Positions 11,800 through 23,250 of a DNA stretch of 64,000 nucleotides are shown piece after piece. The stretch's first letter is position 1. Each line of letters begins with the position of its first letter. Made by a program: the position numbers and the translations under genes. Under the pieces are notes generated by a model, which searched no databases, had not been told where the DNA came from, and was given only the letters and a program-made list of their open reading frames with translations. This DNA comes from Rehmannia glutinosa (Eukaryota > Streptophyta > Magnoliopsida > Lamiales > Orobanchaceae), in the NCBI GenBank assembly GCA_016081115.2, contig JABTTQ020001087.1:186001-250000 (forward strand), written 5' to 3'.

Positions 11800-12830
11800 A
11801 AGCAAAAACTTTTAAGACCACTTAAAGTAGAAAGCTAAATAGATGCAGGATCCGTAAGATAAGAAAATCAGGGCTATTTTGAAACCTACATGTGCAACAA
11901 GAACATAGTATCTTGCTGATTTTTTGCACAAGAAATGCACATTTAATTTAAAGAACAAAAAGTGTGAAAAATATTTTTCCTAGAAATAAATGTTAAAGTA
12001 GTGAATTGTTGTTTCGCTTTGCCCTTCTGTTGTTGATGGGCTTTTTAGTCAATTGGAAAAGCAAAAGGACATGGTTTAAGTGTGTTTTTACTGATGAAGG
12101 CCAAGCTGGAATTCTAGTCGATTGTCTAGTTGAGTAGGCTTTAATTACAGAGCATTTATTGAAGTGCCAAAAGTATCTTTCAAGTCATAAATTACTCCTA
12201 TTTATACTATTACATTTAGTGGGGAAGCAATCATTGCTCTAAACATTGAATGAGACGCGCATCATTATGTGATCCTGCATGATCTGCCTGCCAGCCAATA
12301 TTTTATTATTTATTTGTTGTTTTGGCAGCTGTTTTATAGGTGGCATCCGAGTCTACCAATGAGTCCTCAAATTAATTATTAGTCGTCGTTGACCTTTCCA
12401 GCTCATATTGCCAAACTTGGCCTTGTGAGGTTGCTAGTTTAAAGACCAATTAACGGAGAAAGTTAATCAGATGTAGAATCCGAAGGTAAAAAATCTGCAG
12501 GGCTAATTTGAAAGCAATACGTGCGACAAGAACATGGTCTCTCTTTTTATACACAAGAAATGCACATTTAGAGAACAAAAACTTGTGCAAAATAATTTTC
12601 CTTTGGAATAAATGTTAAGTAGTGAAATGTTGTTGCTTTGCCCTTCTTGTTAACATAAATGTCAATTTTTCCGATGAATACGACATCACAAAGCCGGAAT
12701 GGAACTTGTACAGCAAGATATATCTCATTCACTTTTATACATTTATCAATAGTCTCTTGCTCTTATTATGTACAAGAAATGCACGTATAGAGAACACAAA
12801 GTGTGCAAGGTATTTATCCTACAAATAAAT
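11800..12830. repeat. Diverged direct duplication, ~200-bp segments
   Basis: 11830-12030 and 12460-12650 share ordered words (ACAAGAACAT, ACAAGAAATGCACATTTA, GAACAAAAA, AATAAATGTTAA, TTTGCCCTTCT). A shorter third copy lies near 12768-12830 ('ACAAGAAATGCACGTA', 'ACAAAGTGTGCAA'). No coding frame. Confidence 0.7.
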
Positions 12831-12839
12831 ATAAAAAGT

Positions 12840-13540
12840 CAACTATCCGCCAAGTATATTCCGGTAATATTTTTTGAGAAAAAAGTAATACTTTTAAGAC
12901 AAGTAATACTTTTGAGCAACAAAATAATACTTTTATTAGGAACATGTAATACTTTTGACGCAAAAAGTGGTACTCACTGTTAAAAATGGTGCTGAAGATG
13001 ATTGGTATTTTGTAGTTCAACAAATGATATTTATCACTTAAATATTTAATACATCTAACACTTTTCCACTCAAATGTGTAATATTTTTCACTTTAAACTC
13101 TAATACTTATATATTAGCTCAACAAGTATATTTTGTAGTTCAACATGTAATAAATTTCTCTTATACGTGCAATACTTTTCATTTAAAACACTATAACATA
13201 AATGACTTTAGGTAACACAAAATTGCAGCACTTTTACATTAGACACATTATGTAAAACTTGTTTGTATTTTATAACACTTTTCACATTACAATATTTATG
13301 TAACACTTCTGCAGCACTTTATCAATATGTAAAGCTTATATGTAACCGTTTTAAATAAGTAACACTTTTTAATTATCACTTTTTTTTTGTAACACAAATA
13401 GGTATCACTCTAATTAAAAGACACTCTAGGTAATACTATATTTTATTAATTGTAACACTTTTTTTGCTATATTTTGGTAACACAAAATTATATCGCTTTC
13501 ATTAAATAATGCCAACGATTTATTTAATTAATTAATATCA
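12840..13540. repeat. 'AATACTTTT'-rich degenerate repeat DNA
   Basis: Dense imperfect repeats of the word AATACTTTT/AACACTTTT spaced every 15-40 bp. Similar DNA occurs at 14290-14530, 14880-15000 and, as a more regular array, at 22440-23250. 13540-14050 is T-rich and otherwise featureless. Confidence 0.6.
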
Positions 13541-14068
13541 AAAAATAGGTGAAAACAAATGTGCTATGTTTTCTTATTGAGTTTTTTGTTTTTCTTTTTA
13601 TAAAGTGTTTCTTTTTTTATTTTTTTAAATTTTTTATGGAGGTAATTAATTTCTTCGTAATACCGACGAAAAATCCCTATAAATATTTTATTATAATTTT
13701 TTAAATTTTTAAGCAAACCAATTTCTTTAGTAACTTTTTTTTATTATTTTTTTACTTTTTTAGAAAATTTACCAATGGAAAATTGATGTTCTTGGTAGTT
13801 ATTTACGATTTTTTTTGTCGATAAATTATTTTTTTATTATTTTACTGTTAGAATTTTTTAATCCATTGGTAACTTAATTTCATATTTTTAGATGTTTTAT
13901 TTTTATCAGTGGAAGATTGATAAGTCGATAATTTTATTTTATATATTTTTGTATTTTTATTTTTATTATTTCCTTTAAAATATATTGTAATATATATTTT
14001 AATATATTAATACATAATATATATGTATATATACAAGACAATGCAAAAGTTGTAATAAGAATCAACTT

Positions 14069-14125
14069 AGCTTAGTGGCAAATTGTCACTCACAAATTTA
14101 ATAGGCATTAGGTTCGAAGCCCTTT
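14069..14125 (+). repeat. tRNA-derived SINE-like head
   Basis: A-box-like 'TTAGCTTAGTGGCA' near 14067-14080 and B-box-like 'GGTTCGAAGCC' at 14111-14121, 40 nt apart. It is followed by GC-rich 'CTTTGGGGGC' and then A/T-rich DNA. No intact cloverleaf, so I call a SINE-like relic rather than a tRNA gene. Confidence 0.45.
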
Positions 14126-15099
14126 GGGGGCAAAAAAATATAAAGTGCTGCAAAAAGTGCTACATAGTGTCCTTACGTAACAATCTAGAAGTATTTTTTT
14201 TTCAAAGTGTTACATATAGAAAAAGTGCTACTAAAAAGTGTTTAATAAGATTCATATGTAGCACTTTGGAAATGTTACTTCAAAGTGATACCTTAGACTC
14301 TAGGTAGCACGAGCAACTGCATTACCATAAAAAGTGATATCTATTAAGTAATATTTTTTGGGTGCTACCTTATGTCACTTATGTTGTAGTGAAACTATAA
14401 TATTTTTAAGTTCAACATGTAATACTTTTTACTTAAACTTTAATATTTTCTAGTTCAAAATTTAATATTTTTCAATTCAGATTTGTAATAGTTTTCACTT
14501 ACAACTATAATACTTTTTAGTGGTCGTTTTCAACGATATTTTTTCTTTTTCCTCTTTTTTCTTCTTTTTTTCTCTTCGTCTTCTTCATCGTTTTTCTCTG
14601 TATTTCTTCTTATTTTTCATTCATTTCGTGGCAAAGCCAAAATTTCAAGAGGATAAAAAAGAATTCATATTGGAAACTTGAAATCTCCATTAAAGGTGTA
14701 TCACGCTTTCGTGAGCCATTAGCTTCTTCTCTACAGTTGAATGTGATTTTCTACTTCTCTTGTCAGATCCACGATCACAATTTGCTTATTGGGGCCCTAA
14801 TCCCCCCTCCATTGAATGATTACATTCATATATGTATAAAGGCCCCAGCTTCAGCATCATATTTAACATATTGTATCTTTTTTTTTAAATCTAAAGTATT
14901 GCATTTTTCAAATAAAAGTATTATTTATTTACTCAAAAGTATTATTTGCCTCGAAAGTATTACTTTTTTTCTCCAAGAGTATTACCGCGCGCGTGAATTT
15001 TGGCGGACTGTTAATTTTTTGTTGACCGCGGATTCGCTATTGACGCGAGAATTATATATTGACTGGATCAGAACCGGCCCATATCACGGATAGAGATCC

Positions 15100-16496
15100 A
15101 TGAGACAGTCTCACAAGAGACCTTCTCAAAAGGCAAATATAAAGGTCGTACCTTGCAACAATTCTTTGCGGGTTTTCATAATTTACAATTCTGGCTTCTC
15201 TAGAACTAACTTTTTTGGAGAAGTGACTTATCCAAAAAGTTTATTCTAAATCAACCCCAAACAACTAATATTATTCTAAATTAAAGCTAGTGATTTTTAT
15301 TTTTTGGGGTAAAAATATGATAGAATAAATGTTAAATATTTATTATGATATATGTTTTATACTCACAACCGCATGAAACACATATTAAACTAAAAAATAT
15401 TGTAAGCGAGTCACATAAATTTTGATTCCTCTGTATCTTAAGAAAATATATAGGCAATGTAATATTATTATTTATATTAAGTCCAAAATTTAATATTATT
15501 ATGAATATTTAGTCTAATTCCTCTTGATATTATTATTTATATTAAGTCAAAATTTAATATTATTGTGAATATTATGTCTAATTCCTTTTGTATTTTTCGT
15601 TTTCTTTTATTGTGTAACTAAATTTGGTAAATTACAAAAAGAAGTGGTTTCGGTTAAAACCAGAACCGGAACCATGTAGGAGTCGGGTTTCGGTTCCTAA
15701 TTTTGGCATGATGGCTTCCTTTTTTAAGGGGATGTGCCTTAATCGGACATTGACAAGTTCTACCCCACAAATTTCATCTCCATAATCAAATTGTTCTCCG
15801 ATCATTGCCTGTAACTAAATAGAACCCTAAAAGTCGGTGATGTTAAAAGGAAACTTAAAAGAGTTATTTTTTTTTTTAATATCAAAACTAAAGATAAGAG
15901 ACCTAACCTAGATTTCTTGGAATACAAGATACATTTCAAACTCTTACTTATCTAATATATAAAAACTGGTTGAAGTGAAAAATTCCAACACTTTGCATTA
16001 CTTTACTGCGATCAAAGTACGTACGATCAAATTGACAGCGTGAACTTGAAGTTCAGAATAAAGGTTTTTTCCTAAATCTCTTATATCTTCGTTGAGTTCT
16101 TCTTTCGTTTTCAAAATTGTCTTACGATTTATTATTGCAAAACCCTGCGAATTATGCGAGAAATGAAATGAAATACAGAAACCTTTCCCGGCTTTCTTTC
16201 TATTTCAGTACGTTTACGTCATTTAATATCATTGTTGAGTTTTACTTTCTTTTTCTTGATTGTCTGAATTAGATTTATTTTTATCCAATACAGAAACGTT
16301 AATACCAAATTCTGTTTTCTGATAAATATTATTTTAATTTTTTTCAAGATCTGATAGAAATTGCGATCGCATATGCTATTTTAACGGAAATTTTAATTGA
16401 AAGTTTTCGGTGCACAAACCTTAAGGGCCTTTATGTAACTATCCCTATTTTTTTTTTATTATAAACAGTTAAATTAGTCCTACTCAAGCAAAAATC
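15100..16496. other. Upstream region of the GTE-like gene
   Basis: AT-rich, no coding frame. 'AACTTGAAGTTCAGAATAA' at 16043-16061 is an exact copy of 19 coding bases at 16512-16530 (see findings). A T-rich run and 'TAAACAG' near 16464 could be the acceptor of a 5'UTR intron, but no donor is clear. Confidence 0.35.
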
Positions 16497-17935
16497 ATGG
16501 CATGCTCTTCCAACTTGAAGTTCAGAATAACTACCAAAGGAGTACGAAAGGTTTCAGAATTCAAGTCACCGGACAACAATGTTAATAAGGTTTCAGTAAA
16601 GCGGAGGTCAGAAATGTGTGTTGATGGTCAGAGGGGAAAAAAAAGAGCGAAACGAGCGACCAAGCAAGCTGTTGGCACGTATAGGCCAATGTCATTCGAG
16701 GATAAACAGAAGTTCATATTCGAGCTTAAGGATTTGTCAACCAGAATGATGATGGGAGATTTGGGCCCTGTGTTTCGAAAGTTCGGTTGGCCTAGCCATA
16801 ACAATGAAATTTATGCATATGTTGATAAGGCTGATGATGAGAGTTTATGGGGGTTGAGAAGAGAAATTAGAGCTCTCGTGGAAGCAAAATATGGAAAAGT
16901 AAGTATAACTATCTTTCTATTTTCAGTTTTTTTTTTCCCCATTGTGATAGATATGATCTTTGGATGTATATTACTCTGTTTTTCACTACTGGAGAGTTAT
17001 ATTCTGATATAGAAGAAGTTGGGTCCGAGGAATACTGTCCAGAAAGGTATGACGTGGAGTAATGCTTCTACTTTGTGGCGCTTGACATGTAGTCGAAGTA
17101 CTTGTGCGCCTGCCGATCAAAGTCAATCAGTTAATTCTACTCAAGCTAAATGTTCTTCATGTGGTAGCTTGACATGCCACTGCCGTCTTAAAAATAGTTC
17201 AGCTCATGAATCTCTAAGCGGTGAGTAAATTTTTTTATGATAGATCAAAGTAAAATTGTTTTCCTTTGCAGCAAATGCGAACTTAAGTTTGAACTGTTTC
17301 ACTCCTTAATAGGCCGTACATCATTGAATGTCGAAATGTCGCCCAAGAAGGCTTTGCGGGCTGCTATGCTTAAACGCCGTTTTGCAGATATTATCTTCAA
17401 AGCTGCACATCAGGTCGACAAGTGTGATCCTTTAAAGATGCAGCAAGATAGAGAGAGATTGGAAAGAGAAAAACAACAAGGTACATCTTTGGTTGGACTT
17501 ATTTATTTGCATTTGTGTGCAATTTAATCAATTGTATTGACTAAAATGTTTCCATTCGATCTATAAAAATTGGGCTTGTGATGTGCAGAGAAAGCCAAGG
17601 TTGAAGCAGAAATTAAAGCTGGTAAAGCAGCATCACATACGAGAGAAAGAGCTGCTGCTCGCATCGCATTACAGAAGGTCTATATTTTTTGGTTAATAAT
17701 TTTGTAGAACGATATGTTTCTGGATTTCCTTGATTTTTAAATGTTGACATCAAGAGTTTCTTCCTCCATTTTGCAGATGGGAAAAACAGTTGAGATATAC
17801 GAAAACATAGATATCTCAAAAGACTTGGAGATGTTACGTTGTGGTTTTCTGTATGAGGTCCAAGGAGTTCACCGTGGAAGCCCTTTGGAACGACTTGGTT
17901 TATATTTGAAGGATGATTATTTGGACGAAGATTGA
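16497..17935 (+). CDS. GTE/BET-like protein with NET domain but no bromodomain
   Basis: Five exons: 16497-16898, 17013-17220, 17313-17480, 17589-17677 and 17777-17935. All are GT/AG with consistent phases, giving 341 residues. The N-terminus is basic, with a likely nuclear signal (residues 47-55, rich in K/R). Residues about 65-125 match a NET (extra-terminal) domain: 'MSFEDKQKF' start and acidic 'DKADDESLWGL' end. Residues about 180-187 hold a Cys/His-rich patch (CSSCGSLTCHC). The C-terminus is the conserved GTE8/10/12-type tail: 'MSPKKALRAAMLKRRFADI', a Lys/Glu/Ala coiled coil, 'QKMGKTVEI', and the end 'PLERLGLYLKDD'. The bromodomain that precedes NET in canonical plant GTE proteins is absent, and none is visible upstream. 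It likely acts in the nucleus as a partner of chromatin regulators without acetyl-lysine reading, or is a partial duplicate. The exon 3 start at 17313 was chosen because it alone keeps the frame open. Confidence 0.8.
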
Positions 17936-18350
17936 AGATGCAATTTTGGATTTAGAAGAGTGGGAAATTTTGTCATAGCACCCTCACCTTACTTGATTGG
18001 TTGTAGTACCATGTATTATTTTGTTTATACAACAAGAGAAAAGGTCTCTTCTGTAAATTTATATTCTTGTAAATTGCTATTCTCTGTTTCAATGGCTTCT
18101 TGGAGCGTTTTGTCTCTGTTTTGATGAAATGAGTGTATTTGATGTCTTATATAGAAATAAAAAGTATTCTTCCCAGTTGTCTGTAAATTTTCATGTATTT
18201 CTGCACACTTTTTGTGGTAAAAATAAACTGAACTGAGAATATTTTTTTATAGAGTTTGCAAATACTCCTTTAGTCATTCATATACACGACATTATGGTGC
18301 AGAAGATTTGTGACAAATCTTGAGTTAGCTTCACATTTTTTTTAAATTCC
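17936..18350 (+). other. 3' region of the GTE-like gene
   Basis: Follows the stop. Candidate poly(A) words are 'GAAATAAAAAG' near 18153 and 'AAAATAAACTG' near 18220. Nothing else recognised. Confidence 0.4.
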
Positions 18351-18355
18351 TTTTC

Positions 18356-18992
18356 CCTCCTTGTTAGTATGTTGTACCTCCAAGTTCTTCTGAAAGCCGT
18401 TGTTAATGCCTTTCCAAATTATGCCATGTCTTGCTTCAATTTGCTTGTCCACATTTGCAAAGAAATTCGTAAAATCACTTCTAGATTCTAGTGGGGGGCT
18501 TCTGGTAATGGGGCAAAAAAAATCTCTTGGATGGCTTGGGATAGAATAACTCTTCCCAAGGATAAAGGGGGTTTGGGGTTCCAAGACATTACTCTTTTTA
18601 ATGATGCCTTGATTGTTAAACAACTTTGGAGGTTGATCTCTCAACCGAATCTTCTTATTAGTAGAGTTTTAAAGGCTAAATATTTTCCTAAGGGAGGTCT
18701 TCTAGCTTGTGAACCGAAGAGTGGGGATTCATGGTTGTGGAAAAACTGGCTTAAATCTAAAAAAACTTTATTTTTGGGGTTGAGGTTCTATCTAGGTAAT
18801 GGCAAGGCCATCAGAATTTGGGAAGTCCCTTGGCTTCCTAACTCCCCTGCTTTTAAACTAAGTAGCCCCAAGCATTGTTTGTATGGGCTAAAGACTTCAT
18901 ATGTGATTCAGACACGGGTAAAATCTGGAATAAGGACTTACTTTCTTAAGCATATTTATAGAATTGATTCACCGGCCATCATTAAATGCTAA
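18356..18992 (+). pseudogene. LINE (non-LTR retrotransposon) reverse-transcriptase C-terminal relic
   Basis: Plus-strand translation shows the segment after the catalytic core of plant L1-type reverse transcriptases: 'NAFPNYAMSCF' near 18400, then 'WGASGNGAKKISWMAWDRI', 'DKGGLGFQDITLFNDAL', 'VKQLWRLI', 'RVLKAKYFP' and 'GDSWLWKNW'. An in-frame TAG sits near 18493 where the family has a Trp or Leu (before 'WGA'). The upstream endonuclease and catalytic RT are missing. Dead, 5'-truncated as is usual for LINEs. Confidence 0.85.
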
Positions 18993-19040
18993 TACAAATT
19001 TTATTTTCCCGGCTAATTCAAAATCTCTGGTGAGTTCAAT
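18951..19040 (+). repeat. 80-bp dispersed repeat, copy 2
   Basis: Same ordered words as 10932-11012, here with about 10 extra bases. It follows the LINE relic. 19040-19830 is non-coding, with many 'ACAAATTGACCCC'/'AAATTAGCCTC'-type words of degenerate repeat character. Confidence 0.75.
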
Positions 19041-19835
19041 TTTGGAAGTTTTACAATTCCAGATTAATAGAGCAATTTTCAAAAATTTACAAATTGACCC
19101 CAAGAATTTCCATTTTTGTGAAATTACTCTAAAATGAACTTTTAAGACCTACAAAATCCACTCTAGCTTCCTTAAAGGTATAAAACAAAACCCATATCAG
19201 TTTTCAAACTCATAAAAAATGGGGACGACATTTTCTGGAAATTACAATTTGGCCCCAAAATTCTTGATTTCTATAAAATTCACCCCCAAACTCTTGATAA
19301 ATTAAAAATTAGCCTCTACTATTCAAGGTAATAAAAAAGATCTACAAGTTAGCCTCTTTAAAGTTTTAAAAACAGCCCCACAATTTTAATAACTACAAAA
19401 TTAGTCTCCGAACTTATTAAAATACCAACTATGAATAATCCAACAATCAATTTGTCAAGCCATCACAATTGGCACATAATTACACATTTAAATGCATAAT
19501 AAATCAATAAATTTAATGATTTAACAACAATTTTAAGAAACCCATTTGAAAAATAAAACAAATTTTAGCCCACCTTTGCAAGATCCTCTAAATCTTCAAG
19601 AAAATGCCAAGTACTCCTTGTCCAAAGCCAATTAAATATTAGCACCTTCCTACAAGAATTTCTCCATTTTACTGCACTATTGAAAAACACAAAACCTATT
19701 GCATGTCAACTAAAATAAAGAAAAATTCATGATCAACTTACGTTTCTAGTATCCTCACGTCACGGGTAGTCCAAAAATGTACGTAGTTCCAAAATTTGAT
19801 CAACTTTCGGCCTCCTTTGCGTGCCCCTAGCTTGC

Positions 19836-19983
19836 CGGATAGGATCCTCTATTCCAAATTGTGTTTCATCTCGTATTCCAAGTATCTTAAATACACGCCA
19901 AGTGTAAATTAATGATGTCATCAATACACTTGGCGTGTATGGGTGATATTTGGAACACGAGATGATGCACAATTTCTCGAGTG
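19836..19983. mobile_element. MULE-type MITE, family 1 copy A
   Basis: Bounded by a perfect 9-bp duplication CTAGCTTGC (19827-19835 and 19984-19992), the length made by Mutator-like transposases. The element is a foldback. The left arm ('TCTATTCCAAATTGTGTTTC', 'ATACACGCCAAGTGTA') pairs with the right arm ('TACACTTGGCGTGTAT', 'TTGGAACACGAGATGATGC'). The right tip is shorter than the left. It shares arm words with 54409-54610. Confidence 0.85.
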
Positions 19984-19992
19984 CTAGCTTGC

Positions 19993-20793
19993 GGCCTTAT
20001 GCAATCTCTAACCCTTTATTGTAGCTAAAATATTTTTAAAAAAAATTCTTGTGGCCTAGTCACGTTTGGGCTATGATTTTGAAATAAAATAAATTTTGTA
20101 GTTGGGCCATTAATGAAATAAGAGAATTCAGATGTTGGGCCCATTTCCTACTCAAGTGTAGATGAGATTTTGGCTAAAGATTTTAAACAAAAATTCAAAG
20201 ATAATGGCTTATATAGATGACTAATGTAGTCTATGAAAAATAAGTTGATTAAGACTTAAGCCAAGTTACTGCCTAATAATTTCATTGCCTAAGTCCAACT
20301 TAAATTCTAATAAGCTCAAATATCACCTAATTCAAATAATATATCAACTAGAACATAACTGGAATTCTAATTTTTAAAGCTCATTACAAATTACAAAATG
20401 TTGAGTAAATATTTTTTATATATTTTTATTTATCATTATTTTTATTTATATATGTAATATGGGTGTCAAATTAAAGATCGAAAAAATTATTAATTTGATA
20501 TATTATACGTCAAAAATAGATCAAAAATGAAAAAGCTATTACATTGAAAAAAAAAAGAGGAATATATAATATAATAATTAATGTAGTACATACACAGATT
20601 TGAAAAACTAATTTTACATAATTTTATTTTTTTATGTCATTTTAAAAAACAATAATTTAAATAAAGTTGACTACCAAAAACAATGAAATACCAAATATTT
20701 ATCATTTCTTATTTTTACACAAATTTTTATTACTTTTTACAGTAACTGCAAAATGGCGGGAAAAATTCCCCATACTATTTTAAGAAGCGGCTC
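19993..20793. other. AT-rich intergenic DNA
   Basis: No gene, no clear element; A/T-rich throughout. Confidence 0.6.

Positions 20794-20837
<44 letters not shown>
20794..20837. repeat. (AT)n microsatellite
   Basis: Uninterrupted TA run at the boundary of dispersed repeat copy B. Confidence 0.95.
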
Positions 20838-20839
<2 letters not shown>

Positions 20840-21560
20840 TGCCTAGGTTTTTTAGCACTTCTCATGATGTCAAATTGTTATTCCGCCATTTTTTCAGACA
20901 CAAGTTTTTTAGCCATTTGACTATGTAAAAAACCCAATTTGCCCTTGAGTCAATTTAATTGCACCAAGACACACTGTAGCTCCAATTACTGTAGCTCGAC
21001 ACTGTAGCATTGAGTACTGTAGCTCGGCACTGTAGCGCCGAGTGTTGTAGCTCGACACTATAGCACCGAGTTACTGGAACACGACACTCTAGCGTCGCAT
21101 TACTGTAGCTCGATACTGGAGCGCTGAGTCACTGTAGCGTCGAGTTACTATAGCTCGTGACTCGATATCGAGCTACAGTAACTCGATTTATGTGTCAAGA
21201 CTTCTGTATTTTGTCTTCTTTCTTCCTCTTGATATAGAAGTTTAATATCTATACGAAGTTTCAGCTAATAAATGAAATATCGAAAAAAAAGCTTAATACC
21301 ATTTTCGAAATACCCATAGCCGGAATGCCATCAATGTTGGCCGAAAATTTTTAAAAAAAACTGAAAGAGAGTAAGAGGATATAGAAAGAGAAATAAGTGA
21401 ATGAGAAAGATAAATAGAACAAATATTAAACAAACATGCTAGAAGAGTATGAATGTCTTTTGTTATGCCAAACTGACTAAAATAACATTTGTTTTCAAAA
21501 GATGGCTAGTTTTAATTTTTTTCATTATAGAAGGGGTCATTTCGACCCATTACAACTTAT
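20838..21560 (-). repeat. Dispersed 0.7-kb repeat, copy B (inverted)
   Basis: Reverse-complement relative of 6308-6995: 'CCTAGGTTTTTTAGCAC' at the left end, 'AATTTGCCCTTGAGTC' near 20936, and a run of 'CTGTAGCTCGACACTGTAGC' units at 20980-21180. 'TTTCGACCCATTA' is at the right end. The 'GTAGCTCG' section is a degenerate ~20-bp tandem array, longer than in copy A. Confidence 0.75.
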
Positions 21561-21864
21561 TTCAGTTTGTTGGCTACAATTTTACTTTAGGAGCACAAAA
21601 ATTGTCATAGGTACAAACTAAGCATCCTTTAAATAAACTATTTTGGCTGGGAAAGAATTATACTGATCAAAGCTGATATTTGTGCGGCTTATAACATTTA
21701 GCTGTAAAAGAAGGCGAGTCAATGGCAAAGGACACATAAATCATAATGGGCTAGTATCCTGTCAGTCTGACGGATCGAATTTGTCAGACGAAGCCCCAAC
21801 AACCGACCCGATCCACACCCAACCCGACCAAAAAAAGAAAAATTAAGCAAATTGGGTCTCTTAC

Positions 21865-22051
21865 ATCTCGTAATCCATTCATAAACTTCTTCGGCAAGAA
21901 TAGAAACTTCAGCTTCGACCGCACCGGCGTCAGCTTTATCCGCCAGGACCGCTGCCTCCGGAAGGAACTCAGAACCACCACTTGCAGCTTTCTTTTTCGT
22001 TCGCCGCTGGTAACCGTCTTTGCTCCGCAAGCATCCTTTAGCCCCTTCCAT
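21865..22051 (-). CDS. Possible first exon of an unknown gene
   Basis: ATG at 22051 opens a 62-codon reading frame with gene-like composition. It has a basic stretch (QRRTKKK) followed by an acidic/Ala segment ending 'EVSILAEEVYEWITR'. It runs into a strong donor (GAGAT|GTAAGAG) at 21865/21864. No downstream exon is recognisable; the dispersed repeat copy B begins about 300 bp further on. It may be a gene fragment left after repeat insertions. Function unknown. Confidence 0.35.
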
Positions 22052-22244
22052 TTGTGCTTTTTTTTCTTTTCTTTTTCTGTTTCTTTTAAGTTACGTACAT
22101 GTGATAATACTTAAGTTTTGAATTCATTTGGCCCCTATACTCAAAAAAAAAAAATTCATTTGGCCCCTCTACGCCTGTTTGTTCCTGTTCGGTTTTTTCA
22201 ACCCTAATTTCAAAATTCTATTTCATTCACAAAGGCTCAAGCAA

Positions 22245-22448
22245 ATGGGTCTCCATCTGCGGGTTAGGAATGAGATCCATTGTAATATGGAGCTGCCCAT
22301 TTTCCAGTCCACCGGAGATGAAGACCAAGAAATCCATGGTTTTAGGTTTGCTATGTTTTTATCTTTAGGTGATCTGAAGAATGAATATTGCAGTAGCAGA
22401 GTATTTGAAGATGAAACACTAAATGATACAAGTATTAGTATCAGCTAA
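22245..22448 (+). CDS. Short reading frame divergent from 22051, doubtful
   Basis: 67-codon frame starting 'MGLHLRVRNEIHC', including 'FQSTGDEDQEIHGF'. A candidate donor (TTTTAG|GTTTGC) lies at 22345. It is head-to-head with the minus-strand exon at 22051, about 190 bp apart, like a divergent promoter. It runs into a repeat array and no homology is recognised. Confidence 0.2.
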   Translation: MGLHLRVRNEIHCNMELPIFQSTGDEDQEIHGFRFAMFLSLGDLKNEYCSSRVFEDETLNDTSISIS

Positions 22449-23250
22449 TACTTTTATGGAGAAATATTAATACATTTTATAAGAAAAGCTAATACTTTGC
22501 AGGAGCACTACTAAAATACTCTTTAGGAAATTACTAATACTTTTTCGAGAAACTACTAATACGTTTCCGAGGGACAGTTAATACATTTCGGGAGAAAAAA
22601 TTAATTATACAGGGAAACTACTAAAATACCTCTTCAGGGAACTACTAATACTTTTTCGAGGAACTATTAATACTTTTTTTAGGGACTGCTAATACATTTC
22701 AGGAGTATATTCATGAGAAATACTAAAAAACGCTTCAAGAAACTACTAATACATTACAGAAGAACTGCTAATACTTTTTAGAAGGACGGCTAATACTTTT
22801 CAGAAGGACTATTAATACATTTCGGGAGAAAAATTTAATTATATTCAGGGAACTACTAATACTTTTTCGAGGAACTACTAATACTTTTTTGAGGGACTGC
22901 TAATACATTTCGGGAGTATATTCATGAGAAATACTAAAAAACTCTTCAAAGAACTACTAATAAATTTCAGAAGAACTGCTAATACTTTCCAAAAGGACTG
23001 TTAATACATTTCGGGAGAAAATTTTAATTATATTCAGGGAACTACTAATACTTTTTTGAGGAACTGCTAATACATTTCGGGAGTATATTCATGAGAAATA
23101 CTAAAAAACTCTTCAGGGAACTACTAATATATTTCAGAAGAACTGTTAATACTTTTTAGAATGATGGTTAATACTTTTCAGAAGAACTGTTAATACACTT
23201 TATAATTATAATAAAAGAGACAACTTTCTCTTCAAAAAAAAAAAAAAGAG
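22440..23250. repeat. Degenerate 'CTACTAATACTTTT' array with higher-order units
   Basis: Roughly 35 imperfect copies of a ~20-bp word (GAACTACTAATACTTTTTCG and variants). A longer block ('CTGCTAATACATTTC', 'AGTATATTCATGAGAAATAC', 'TAAAAAAC') recurs near 22685, 22897 and 23066, so a higher-order period of about 170-210 bp overlies the short one. 23250-23660 continues with isolated copies and a 'CTAACGGGCCAGCCCGTTAG' palindrome near 23617-23636. Confidence 0.8.
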
